DNA of 64,000 nucleotides from Melieria omissa (lineage: Eukaryota > Arthropoda > Insecta > Diptera > Ulidiidae), in contig OZ020269.1 in assembly GCA_963971225.1 (NCBI GenBank), forward strand, positions 30,855,783 to 30,919,782, given 5' to 3'. The notes under the pieces were generated by a model. It searched no databases, was not told where the DNA came from, and saw nothing but the letters and a program-made list of their open reading frames with translations. Shown here in pieces: positions 11,187 through 20,921 of the stretch; positions within the stretch are counted from its first letter, which is position 1; each line of letters begins with the position of its first letter. The position numbers and the translations under genes were made by a program.

Positions 11187-14100
11187 GGTTTTTCATTTAA
11201 AAATTCACCCCGCGTAAACTCCGAAAGTCGACGCGATTTGCCTTTAGTGGATGTTGTCGCCTTCGTCACGCCTGCATTTTTTACTGTCGGTGTCGTTGTT
11301 GCTGCATTAGTCGACGTTGTCGACGCATTGACTGCAGCACAGTTGTTGGCAGCATTCGTCTTGGCATTCGGGGTGCAGAGACAAAGCGTTGCGGTCGCTT
11401 CAGGCGCTGTGCTTGCGGTAAGTCTAAAGTTTTTAAAGTGCTCCAAGCACGTGCAGGACGGACAATCGGCGATAATGTTGAAATTAGACGGTGGCATCTC
11501 CGTGGCCATGAAGGAGCCAGCCATGATTCGCGAGCACGCCGCGTTTCTTTCGCACGCGTCCATTTTCGAGTGCAGATCCTCGGCGGAGTCGGACTTCGGC
11601 ATGCAGGTGCAGGGCCTGAGCGGCGTCTGATGCGACCAGCGACGCAGCGGCGACTTCTCCTTGGGGCAGCGTTCGTGCAGCGCGGGCGCTGTCGGTGATG
11701 CGTTGTCCAGCGAGAACTTCTTGGCGAGCGGCCTCTGCGCGTGCTGCTGGCAGGTGTGTTGCTTGAGGCTACGGCGCGGCGAGGGTGGCGACGGCGTGGA
11801 GGGCGGCGATATTATGGCCGCCGTCGAGATGGCATCTAGCGAGCTGGACTTCATGATTTGGCCGCCGGCGTTGGCGCGGCTGCGCGCCACAATGCGCGAG
11901 TAAAGCTCCTCGCTGTCCATCGGAATCAGATTCGACATGCCCAGCAAGCGCTTGAACTCCGCGTCGTCCGCACTCTCGGCGCTGGTGTTGCCGTCGCTCT
12001 TGTCGGTCTTCTCAGACTTGGCGTGCGGCTGCGAGTGCTTATACGAAAGTATATTAGACAGTCTTCGCATTTTGTTTGGCTTCGTCGACTTGGCCGCTTT
12101 CTGCGGTTCGCAATGGTCGGTTGGGAGCCTACCGCCGCCAAAATCCGCATCATTTCTGGCCACCACTTTTAGCTCGCTGGCGGACGCCTTCATCTCGGAC
12201 TCGTCGATTTTGCTCACCACAAAGCGATTCTTCGCCTGTTCGCCGCTCTGCCTTTTGGCCGCTGCCTCTGTGGAATCCAATTTCTCCACTTGTAGGATGT
12301 CATAAATTGTGCCGTATTTGCGGTTAACCATATTGGCGGCGGCCGCATGTGCCGCTTCGTTGTCTGCATTTGGGCCGCTGTCAGTGCCGGCCGCCGTCAC
12401 GTTCTGCTCCAGCCGCTGTTGCTTCTGAATGATGTCGTAAATTATGGTGGGCCGCCTCACCTTGTTCGCGTCCCGCTCCTTGGCGCGGCCGCTGTCTTTG
12501 TCTGATTTGGTGGAGGCCTCCTTTTTCTCGCCGCCATCCTTCTCCAGTATGGACGCGAGACTCTTGCGCTGGAAGAGCTCGCCGCTGCTCAGCGACGGCG
12601 ACTGTGTCGTCTTGCGGTGCAAGATCTCGTAAATCGTGCCGTATGTCATGTATTTGTCATACTTGTGGCATGTCAAATTGTAAATGTCATTTTTGCGTTG
12701 TATTATGTCATAAATGGTGCCGTACACGAGCTTATCGTAGATTTTAAAGTTGCGTCTGTGGCTGCCGGACTTGGAGCCGTACGCGGCGACCAGCGGCAGT
12801 GCCGCGGCGGCGGGCTGCACTTGCAGTTCGCCCGCCTCACTCGCCAGCGGCGAAGGAGCCGTCGACGCCTTGGTGCGCTCATTATCTTTCAGCGAATTGC
12901 GACGCATTAGCAGAAACGATGCGTAACTTTTACGATGACGCGAGTTCTGACGCTTGAAAGGAGTCGCCGCCGTGCCTGCCGGTACCGCACTACCACTGTC
13001 AATTGGCTTCTCCGAATTGCCAGCGTTATCTACAACCTCGCATTCGCGCACCAAACGCTTAAATTCCTCGTAAGATTTACGCCGTATGTGAGCCTTGTCT
13101 TGCTTCTCCTTTGCCAGCAGCTTGTTGTCGAGTATTTGCGATAGAAAATCGGAATTCTTACGCAAAATTTCTGTGGTCGACCAGGCGGCTTCGGTCGCTG
13201 TCGACGCGTCAGCTGCCGCCGCCGCAGCGATATCCATTTCAGCTGTTGCCGAAGCCACAAACTTGTTTGCACAATCCGGTTTGCAATCGCTGCCGCCAGT
13301 CGTATCGCCGCTGCCGTTGTACCCCTCGCTCCTAGCGCTGCTGCCGTCGATATCCACAAGTGTTGTTTCATTGTCTGTCCGTGTTATTGTTGTTGGCGTA
13401 GCTGCTTGTTCCGATATCGATTCTAGAGCATTTGTCATTGTCAGCAGCGATGGCAATGGCCACGCCGATGCCGACGACGACGCCGTCAGCAGCGCAGCTG
13501 TTGTTGGCGTTATTGGCTCGCCGGATTGCGTTTCCCTCTCGCATTTGCTCAGTTCGTGATAGGTTTTGCGACGCATTGGCAAGCGCTCATTCTGTGCCGC
13601 TTCCTGGCCATTGCTGGCGCTGGACGCTGGCGGCGGTATCCCAAAGTGACCGGCGGCCGCAAACATTGCCTTGAACTCTTCGTAGGATTTGCGACGGTTG
13701 CGCGACTGCGTCAAGCACTCTTTGTAGTTCAGACGGGCAATCTTTTCGCCACCATTGTCCGATGGGATGGGTGCGACTCGGGCCGCACTTGTCGGAGCGG
13801 CCGTAACACCATCGAAAATGTGAGCCAGCGACGGATGCGCGCTGCTGCTGCCGCCAGCAGCAGTCAGCAGCACTGCGCCGGCCGCACTCTGCAGCGAGTT
13901 CTCCAATTTGTTTTGCATCTCAATGAAACCCGAATCCATCGAGCTGATGGTGCATGTCGAGTCGAAACTTGTTTTGCGGCTGGAGCTGTTGCTGTGTGGC
14001 GGCTCGTTCTCGGCGCATTCCAGCTGTGGTTGCAGCTCTTTGTTGGGCGACGACAACAGATCGACCACGGCCCTACTATCACAAGCGATCTGTGCACTAC

Positions 14101-15667
14101 TGCCATGCTCGTTGTTGGTGTTGGCACTCTGCTCCTCGTCGTCGAAACTAATTAGATCCTTAACTACTTCACACGTACCCTCCATCGGTATATCACAGTT
14201 GATTTGCTTTGCATTGGCTTGAGACCACGTTTCGTTTACCTCGCCGTCGTTGCGACTGTTGCTGCCGGCTAAAACCACTTCCTTGCAGGCCAAAGCTGCT
14301 TGGAGGCCACCTACGACAGCCCCCAATTTTCGTTGTCTCACTTTGGACGGACTGTTTACTGTTGCTGCTGTTGTTGTTTCGTCTTTTGGATTGCAATGAC
14401 ATCTGAGCGCCGTCGTTGACGCCATTAACGACACGTGTTGCTGTCTCGCTTCACTATTTCCCTCCACATTGCTAGCGCAACTACAGTCCAACAAGTTCGT
14501 GTTTTGCTTTCGCGCCACGGCCTCTTCCGCCAACTCCTCAGTCTTCTGTTCCATGCCGAAGTCGGTTGTCACTTTAGCGCCGAATTGATTTTTAGTTACC
14601 GTCGCGTACAGTGGCACCAGCGCAGCGGCTTCGGTCACTTTTGCCGTTTTATTACCGCCTCCGTTGCCGCCGCTAATGCTAATGCTATTGCCATTGCTAT
14701 CGCTCGCTGCACTGCCACTGCCGCCGCCGCCGACATCGCCGTTGGTGCTGCGATTATGAAAGATTTTAACGCTTTGCATCGGTAATTTGTGACGATTGGG
14801 ACGATTACGTGCAATTACCGCCGCGTTGATATTGCAATGCTTGCGATGGTAGCGTCGCGTGTACTTGTTGGCAATACTGTAGACAGGATCGTCCAACGGC
14901 AGCGGTTCATTGCCTTTGGCCGCACACCGCTCGCCCCACTCGTGCGCCGCGGTCATCAGCGCCGCCGTGCGTGCGGACGTCTTCAAGAAGCGCTGCAGTA
15001 TTTCCGCCTGAGCTCGGCGGAAACTGTCGCCGTTGCCGTTGCCGCCGCCACTGCCGTTCTGACAGCCAACGTAGCGCGGCCGATTGGCATTCGACACGGC
15101 CAGCGCCGAGCAGCGCGTGGCGTAGCCCTCATTCATGCACTTGGCGCAGCACAGGAACTCGTAGAGTATCTCGTCGCCGACGTTGGAGCTGGGCGGCGTA
15201 AACGTCGAGTACTTGGGCTCGGATTCATTGTCGTCCGACGCTGGCAACGTGCAGCTGCCGTTCGGCGAGTTTGAGGGCAAGTCGGAATTCTGCTTTTGTC
15301 CGGTCGTCACCGGCATTAGGATGTAGGTGTTCTTGGTGTGCTGCGGCGTCGATGGCTCACCGGCCACGGACGCGGCTGTGTGCTCGAGCGCATTGAGCGC
15401 AGTGTTCTCCTTGTTGCCATCGGCGTCGCTATTGTCGCGCTTCACAATCGAGCTCTCGATGCTGATGCCGCTGTCCAGCAGCACAAAGGTGCCGTCCGAC
15501 GGCAGTATGAGGCGGCCCTCTGCCGCGGCGTTCACCAGCTCGCGCAGCGCCAGCACCTGCTTCTCGGTGACGTTTCCTTGGAGCTGAATGCCGTGCAAGG
15601 CGAAAGCGGCCGGCTTGTTATTCACCGAGTTCGGGTCGGTACACCACACTACAGGCATTGTTGCCAT
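11183..15667 (-). CDS. Large low-complexity insect protein with RRKSYEEFK and YGTIYDIL repeats (coding exon, probably not the last)
   Basis: I do not recognise the gene. The frame gives 1494 residues from an ATG in good dipteran context (CAACATGG). The N-terminus (1-75) looks structured (PVVWCTDPN, LILPSDGTFVLLDSG). A Cys-rich patch FLCCAKC follows at 171-177. Long Gly/Ser/Ala-rich stretches look disordered. One motif family, R[RH][RK][KS][ST]Y..[FL], recurs near 658, 699, 862 and 911. Another, YGTIY[DE]I[IL], recurs at 982, 1009 and 1118, with a variant (IIYDII) near 1075. Related LxxIL pieces follow RKN/RKS/RRL at about 836, 1034 and 1201. There are no membrane spans, signal peptide or catalytic motif. 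Many RRxS/T sites suggest a kinase-regulated scaffold (inference). The terminal TAA lies inside a GTAAGT donor, so the frame likely continues in another exon; total length is unknown. GC-rich codon use differs sharply from the flanks and supports a real gene. Confidence 0.85.
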   Translation of the reverse strand: MATMPVVWCTDPNSVNNKPAAFALHGIQLQGNVTEKQVLALRELVNAAAEGRLILPSDGTFVLLDSGISIESSIVKRDNSDADGNKENTALNALEHTAASVAGEPSTPQHTKNTYILMPVTTGQKQNSDLPSNSPNGSCTLPASDDNESEPKYSTFTPPSSNVGDEILYEFLCCAKCMNEGYATRCSALAVSNANRPRYVGCQNGSGGGNGNGDSFRRAQAEILQRFLKTSARTAALMTAAHEWGERCAAKGNEPLPLDDPVYSIANKYTRRYHRKHCNINAAVIARNRPNRHKLPMQSVKIFHNRSTNGDVGGGGSGSAASDSNGNSISISGGNGGGNKTAKVTEAAALVPLYATVTKNQFGAKVTTDFGMEQKTEELAEEAVARKQNTNLLDCSCASNVEGNSEARQQHVSLMASTTALRCHCNPKDETTTAATVNSPSKVRQRKLGAVVGGLQAALACKEVVLAGSNSRNDGEVNETWSQANAKQINCDIPMEGTCEVVKDLISFDDEEQSANTNNEHGSSAQIACDSRAVVDLLSSPNKELQPQLECAENEPPHSNSSSRKTSFDSTCTISSMDSGFIEMQNKLENSLQSAAGAVLLTAAGGSSSAHPSLAHIFDGVTAAPTSAARVAPIPSDNGGEKIARLNYKECLTQSRNRRKSYEEFKAMFAAAGHFGIPPPASSASNGQEAAQNERLPMRRKTYHELSKCERETQSGEPITPTTAALLTASSSASAWPLPSLLTMTNALESISEQAATPTTITRTDNETTLVDIDGSSARSEGYNGSGDTTGGSDCKPDCANKFVASATAEMDIAAAAAADASTATEAAWSTTEILRKNSDFLSQILDNKLLAKEKQDKAHIRRKSYEEFKRLVRECEVVDNAGNSEKPIDSGSAVPAGTAATPFKRQNSRHRKSYASFLLMRRNSLKDNERTKASTAPSPLASEAGELQVQPAAAALPLVAAYGSKSGSHRRNFKIYDKLVYGTIYDIIQRKNDIYNLTCHKYDKYMTYGTIYEILHRKTTQSPSLSSGELFQRKSLASILEKDGGEKKEASTKSDKDSGRAKERDANKVRRPTIIYDIIQKQQRLEQNVTAAGTDSGPNADNEAAHAAAANMVNRKYGTIYDILQVEKLDSTEAAAKRQSGEQAKNRFVVSKIDESEMKASASELKVVARNDADFGGGRLPTDHCEPQKAAKSTKPNKMRRLSNILSYKHSQPHAKSEKTDKSDGNTSAESADDAEFKRLLGMSNLIPMDSEELYSRIVARSRANAGGQIMKSSSLDAISTAAIISPPSTPSPPSPRRSLKQHTCQQHAQRPLAKKFSLDNASPTAPALHERCPKEKSPLRRWSHQTPLRPCTCMPKSDSAEDLHSKMDACERNAACSRIMAGSFMATEMPPSNFNIIADCPSCTCLEHFKNFRLTASTAPEATATLCLCTPNAKTNAANNCAAVNASTTSTNAATTTPTVKNAGVTKATTSTKGKSRRLSEFTRGEFLNEKP

Positions 15668-16463
15668 GTTGCAGCCGCTGGTACGCGCGTTGGGGCGTTG
15701 TGTTGCTGCACATGCGCGTTTGTAGAATTGTTAATTGCGTTCGATCAAATGTTTGTGAATATGTAAATGTGTACGTGTTGTCATTGGCAAGTTTGTCAAA
15801 TAGTCTATTGCGATTGTCGTAGCGATTTCGGGTGACTTCTAAAAATTTTTGTGCGGCATACTTTACGCAGTGCTGGAAGTTGAGGAGGGCAGATAATTAT
15901 TATGTGAATATTTTTTGATTTTTGCTATTCTTGTATGGAACTTTGGCGTTCTTTGCTGTTTCGTGAAAATCGTTGCGGGTTTTCGCCATTTCGTAGTCAC
16001 AATCTCTTGTGAAAGAATTCATCAAAATTCATTGTTGGACGCAGTTGAGGCATTAACGAATACAAACAAAGAGTCTTTGGGAGTCATTGAAGGATTGGTT
16101 AAGTAGAGAAGTAAATAGAAGCTTTTATGGGGAACCTACTTTAGTTAAAATGAATAGACATATCAATTAGATCCATCTAACTGCTCAAAAAAAACTACTA
16201 GCAAATGATGAAAGTCAAATGGCTGAGGTTTAAATTTCGTCAAAGTGAATTAAGTTAGTTCCATCGCTCTGAAAAGCCTTCCAGAGCGAACAGGCTTTAG
16301 ACTTCAAAAGATGTTTGAGACCCTACAATTGTAAGTGATTTACTTAAATGCACACGAAGACGATTATCCGACTACGAAACTGAGGGCGAACAATTTGCAT
16401 CCAAGCACCCTTAAAAGAGTGGCAATTAATTCAGTATCGCCTAGGAAACCTAGTTACTGTTTA
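15668..16463. other. 5' flank/5' UTR of the minus-strand gene, then non-coding DNA
   Basis: The first about 150 bp upstream of the start codon (higher coordinates) is moderately GC-rich and lacks an in-frame upstream ATG that extends the protein convincingly. It is likely 5' UTR. I see no clear TATA/initiator pair or 3' splice site that fixes the transcription start. Further right is AT-rich non-coding DNA; a small hairpin-like GCTCTGAAAAGCC...CAGAGC lies near 16267-16290. Confidence 0.45.
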
Positions 16464-16545
16464 GCCAGTCTCGATAGTGCAGCGGGTAGCACGCTGTCTG
16501 CTCAAACTAGAGTGCCGAGGTTCGATTCCTACATTGCATCGAAAC
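16464..16545 (+). repeat. tRNA-derived SINE-like copy (diverged)
   Basis: The head GTCTCGATAGTGCAGCGGGTAG is a good A-box region, and GGTTCGATTCC at 16519-16529 is a perfect B-box, at tRNA-like spacing. The acceptor and anticodon stems are too eroded for a functional tRNA. It is related to, but more diverged than, the copies at 3804-3895 and 16621-16714, and no clear target duplication was found. Confidence 0.55.
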
Positions 16546-16620
16546 CCGTTTGGAACCACTCGAATAAGACTGGATTAAAAAAATAGCTCAATGCATTGAT
16601 GCTACCTCATTCCACCTTCT

Positions 16621-16714
16621 ACCAGCCTCGATAGTCCAGTGCGTAACGAGCTGGCTTCTCGTACCGAGGCCCTAGGTTCGAATCCTAGCTCGGACTGGTC
16701 AAACACTCGTCTAC
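16621..16714 (+). mobile_element. tRNA-derived SINE, same family as 3804-3895
   Basis: The tRNA-like head contains GATAGTCCAGTGCG (A-box region) and GGTTCGAATCC (B-box, 16675-16685). The tail CTGGTCAAACACTCGTCTAC matches the tail of the 3.8-kb copy at most positions. The ends CCAGCCT/GGACTGG can pair like an acceptor stem with one mismatch, but the anticodon arm does not fold as a standard tRNA, so I call a SINE and not a tRNA gene. Only a short possible target repeat (CTTCTA) flanks it. Confidence 0.65.
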
Positions 16715-17998
16715 TTCTATCGCTATCCACATGAGCAAATGAGAATGACAGGAATCGCCCATGTGAGTTCTTGGCCAGCAATGACACAACCTCCAAGTGT
16801 GAAAAGAAATTGCCAAAACACCGTCGTTCCGATTCGGCATAAAACGGAAGGGACCCTTTCCACATCCGTTTGAAATATGTGTTCAAACGGGTGGAATTTG
16901 TTGTATCACAATCTATAGGTCGAAGAGCTTTAAATGTGTCTCGTATAGAGACAGCTACTACAATCTATCTACCGACTACCAAGCCGCAGTAACTCCAACC
17001 AACGCTCCTGGACCCGGAGAACATCGTCGTCATGTGTGGTTTTATTAACCGATATTTTTTCGGTAATTGCTCAGTGGAAATCACTCCGGGCATTCCCTCG
17101 GGCAACCCGTTTGAACACTGGCGCCCATGCATTCCATGTTGAAACGAGAAAGATGCCTTGTACCTGCCCCCCTTGGCTCGTAGAATTTTCTATAATAATT
17201 GAATACCTCTTCCTTGTCGATCTTGATAGCATAGTAAAGAAATACCATCTCTGTCAACCATCACATCACTTGGACCGACTAAATGAAGAATCAAACAGAT
17301 TTTACTTAATAGCCAAATGGCACTGAGCAGTGATACTGAGGGCCAATGGCAATTTAAAAACAGCAATACTTCCTCTACAGCGAATAAAACTGCACCGAAT
17401 AACCTAGAAAATGTCATAGCTTTGCACAAAATTACACAAAATTTTGTCTGATGTTTTCATTTGCATTGTGCGAGTATTGCAAGGTTAATGACTCCATTCA
17501 ATGCGAACTTTTATGCGAACGCAATTTTCAATAATAATTACGGGGCCAATACCCAATTGTTGAGTGTCAAATCGTTATGCATGCACACGTGTGGCTGTCG
17601 TTGATGTTTCTAGTAATCGCAACCAAGTTTTGCTGGTTGATGTGCAACGGTTGTGATGCTTGTTTCCCCTTGTTCACTAATGCAATGGACCAAAGAGAAG
17701 AGAAGAGAAGAGCACATGTAGGTGTCAAAACAAAACCAGTGCCAGACAAATTTCGCAGACATCTTTGGCAGCTTATGACGATCGACATTTGCGCTGGTCA
17801 AGGTCTTTGATATAGCTGCCGATAAGAGTTGGGTTCAAGCATTGCCGTAAGCAAACGTCCAAACTTACAACAAAATAATGAACATTTCATATGATTACAA
17901 AATCTTACGAGCCTAATAAATTCATTCATTAATTTTTGCATGACTCGGTTTTGTTTTTGTTTTCTTTTGCTATCACTTTAATTGCCTACGACTGCGAC

Positions 17999-18010
17999 TG
18001 CGCATGCGCA
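17999..18010. promoter_or_regulatory. NRF1/Ewg-type palindrome
   Basis: TGCGCATGCGCA is a perfect 12-bp palindrome matching the known NRF1 (Drosophila Ewg) consensus. It lies at the start of a CpG-rich patch. Binding is inferred from the motif only. Confidence 0.4.
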
Positions 18011-18683
18011 ACGCGTCGAGCGCGCATTCGGCGCATGGCAACGGGTTTTTCGATGACACTCCACAGAGAAAAAGTCATTCATCAGCAAGAGCGGCAAAGT
18101 GCGCTTTGGCGTGTAGGCTGACTGTCGTTTTTGCTGGGGGCAAAGCAACGGCTCGAGGTGTGAGCTTCAGTTTGTAAACGTGCCCATTCGGCGAAACGTC
18201 ATTGTTACGTCAGATGCAGGAGCGTGTGCGGCCGGCATATGTGCAAATTTCGCATATTTTACACTGTCAAAAAAATTAACTAAATTCAAGTTGAAATTCG
18301 GCAGCCCGAAGACTTGTCTTTTGGAACAAAAAAATAACCACGCTCCACTGTGGCTACGACGCGTGCGCAAACACAGCGATGCACCACGTCTCGCTTAAAA
18401 CACACCCAACTCGAATAGCTGCGACCGTCGAGAACGCAAACGCATTTCCCCATCGTAAGCAAAGAGAAACGACAAAGCAGTTGTTTATCTGCGCATTCTC
18501 ATTTTTTATAATTCGCACTTTTACCCGTTTTATGGACAACACGGACGAGCGACATCAAACGTGCGCCACTGTACCCGCCACGGCAGGGAGAAATGCGCGG
18601 TGTGACTCACTTAGCTTAGTCGCTAAGTCGACGTCGTAGAAAGTCTTATCTGCGAATAAAACTGTCATTTGCGACCGTTACGG

Positions 18684-18690
18684 TATATAA
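18684..18690 (+). promoter_or_regulatory. Possible TATA box
   Basis: TATATAA follows a CpG-rich stretch (about 17985-18640) and precedes A-rich, 5' UTR-like sequence. A start near 18715 would fit the usual spacing, but there is no clear initiator and no recognisable downstream ORF. Confidence 0.25.
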
Positions 18691-18884
18691 ACCGACATGT
18701 TAATGGCAGACAATAGTAAAGACCTAAAGTCTGCCGTTTTACGATTAATGAAAAAATCAACTAAAATTCTTTACACAGTGCAAACTATGCAAATAGCGAA
18801 AATAAACAAGTAAACTGCACAAGTAAACATTTATCGAACACAATTTTATAGTATTGAAGCCACTGTAGGGAATTGCTGACAATG

Positions 18885-20760
18885 AGTAACCGGGTACGGG
18901 TATGTGTGGAAATTTAATTTGAGGTGATTCGAGGGAGAGAAACAGCATCCTTCAGTTTAGGTGGCATTTGAAAAGATACAAATGTGTCCAGGTGAGTTTC
19001 GCTTCTTAGAAGGTTACACCTAGAATGGGTACCCGAGTAGGGAGACGTGGCGAAATACAATTTGAGGTTCTCAGAAACGGTGTTTTTTTAGTTCATTTGG
19101 CGTTTAAGAACAAAATACGTCGAGATTAGTTTGAAAAGAAATTTCGATTAGAGTGAATACCCGAATACGGATGCATAGTGAAAACCCGTTTTCGGCTTTC
19201 AATGCAGAGGAACAACATTTTTCAATTCAGTTGGCATTTTGAATATGAAACACCCGATGAATATCTCGGATACCCATTACGAATGAATACCCATACATGA
19301 GGAAATGTAATTTGAATCAAATGTCAAAGGCAGAAAAACGAATATTTTCAGTTCACTTGACATTTAAAAATTTACTTAGAGCGAGTACCCGGGTTCGGAT
19401 ATGTGGTAAAAAGAAGTTTGTAACTGTCAATGCGGCAAAACGACATTCTTCAATTCAGTTGGCATTTTAAACGCTCGATGAATACCCGGGTTCGGGTACT
19501 CATACGTAGAGAAATGTCATTTGAGTTTGTCAATGGCAGAGAAACGAATATTTTTCAGTTCACTTGGCATTTAAAAACGGTCTAGCTGCATTGAGGTGAG
19601 TTTCTTTTAAATTAAACCTTTACTTAGAGCGAGTACCCGGCTTTTGTAACTCTTAAGGGGGGAGTACACTTTGATTTTTCAAAAAAATGTATTTTTTTTT
19701 TTTGGCTTAAAATGTTCCTTGGGATGTATACTTTAATTTAGAAAAGACTCCAAGTCCGCCAGAATATTCCTTACCGCTTTACGAAGCGATTTCCTAAAAC
19801 ATGTACCGGCGCGCTGAGAGAGCATTTTATCTTTAAACGCGTTTATCTCGAAACGGGGCTTTTCAAACTGGCGTGGGAAATAACTCTAACCAGTTATTAT
19901 TAAATTTGGATATCGCCTAGGTTTTCTTGTTTAGAATTAAATTCTGCTTAGAAATACGTATCCACATTTTCGATTTTGTCAAAAATGGATTTTTAATCCA
20001 CGATTTTGTAAGCATTTTTAGGGTTAAAAAATTGACTTTTTTTCCTAAGGCCACAACTTTTGAAAACAATTAATTTAAAAAAAATCGGAATACGTATTTC
20101 TAACCCGAATTTCATTACTTATCAGGATTTTGTTCGATTTATGTTCCAGGATCACATGGGAAGGAGTATTTTCTCACGCCGTTTTCCGACTTCCGCGCGA
20201 GGACGCCCGCGCGACCTGGTGCACCGGCCACGGGGGGACGCCAATCGAGTTCAAAAAAATACAAATTGTAGTTCGAAGGATGAGTAATAAATGGGTTATA
20301 ACATATTTGCCCTCCCTGAGTGTTTTATTGCTTAAAAAAATTAACGAAAATGCCTTACTTTTTGGACGTTCAAAGTGTACTCCCCCCTTAATACAACGAA
20401 ATTATATTCTCCAATTCAGTTGACATTCAAAAATAACTAAATAAGAATGGGTACCCGTTTACAGAAACGTAAAGCAAAATGCAGTTTGAGTTTATAATGG
20501 ACAGACAAACGGTTGCTTTAAGTTCTACTGATATTAAAAAGATAATATAAATGCGTTAAGGTTAGTTTCACTTTTAAAAATAATTCGATTAAATCGGATG
20601 CCAAGGTATGAATAAGTAATGAAAAGCAGTTTACTGGTGTTAATGCAGTTAAACGGCATTTTTCAGTTGATTTGGCATTTAAGATGCTAATGGCCAAATT
20701 TGAATGCGTTAATGGGTAAGAATCCGGTTAATTGCCAGTGGTTTCAAGGGTAAAATGCTT
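18885..20760. repeat. Degenerate tandem satellite (monomer about 100-150 bp) split by a TTAA element
   Basis: Copies share a GAGTACCCGGGTTCGG-like core, then GAAATGNNATTTGAG, GGCAGAGAAACGA, TTTTCAGTTCANTTGGCATTT. Cores lie near 18889, 19030, 19161, 19285, 19386, 19483 and 19633, and resume beyond the inserted element at about 20448 and 20600. Copies are diverged and spacing is irregular, so this is an old array. No coding potential is seen. Confidence 0.65.
19657..20387. mobile_element. TTAA-flanked non-autonomous DNA transposon, 731 bp
   Basis: Perfect 18-bp terminal inverted repeats (GGGGGGAGTACACTTTGA, 19657-19674 and its complement at 20370-20387) are flanked by TTAA at 19653-19656 and 20388-20391. 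It sits inside the tandem satellite, which makes the borders clear. It has no transposase. TTAA duplication is characteristic of piggyBac, but the G-run at the outer end is not the canonical CCC start, so the superfamily is uncertain. Confidence 0.8.
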
Positions 20761-20834
20761 GGTTTATGTGAAGCAAATAAAATTTTCAATCTTCAGTGTA
20801 AAATAATAAGGGTTCGTTATATCTTCTTTCTTAA

Positions 20835-20917
20835 CCCTTTTAGTCACAATGTCCAATATATTGGACTACAGCCCATACAATTCATACAGAACGGGTTTAT
20901 TTTCATGACGGAAAGGG
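20835..20917. mobile_element. Possible very short TTAA-flanked MITE, 83 bp
   Basis: TTAA at 20831-20834 and 20918-20921 brackets ends CCCTTTTAGTCA and (inverted) CCCTTTCCGTCA, with piggyBac-like TTAACCC borders. It also contains an inner TGTCCAATATATTGGACTA palindrome. The small size makes chance a real alternative. Confidence 0.4.
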
Positions 20918-20921
20918 TTAA

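Larger units (their letters stand above)
16715..18884. other. Non-coding sequence with a GC/CpG-rich, promoter-like part at about 17.98-18.7 kb
   Basis: No protein-coding exon is firm. From about 17985 to 18640 the sequence becomes CpG-rich, with an NRF1-type palindrome, a TGACTCA word near 18602 and a TATA-like box at 18684. This could be a promoter region on the plus strand. Short open frames here (for example 18379-18639) have no recognised family and may be 5' UTR. Confidence 0.35.

Noticed and set aside
13526..14155. Long plus-strand open frames opposite the 1494-residue exon (also 13095-13559, 14789-15274, 15338-15766)
   Set aside because: They are antisense shadows of a GC-rich coding exon; no motifs or independent start context.
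16621..16714. Functional tRNA gene
   Set aside because: Anticodon arm does not fold properly, the acceptor stem has a mismatch, and a second copy shares sequence beyond the tRNA part.
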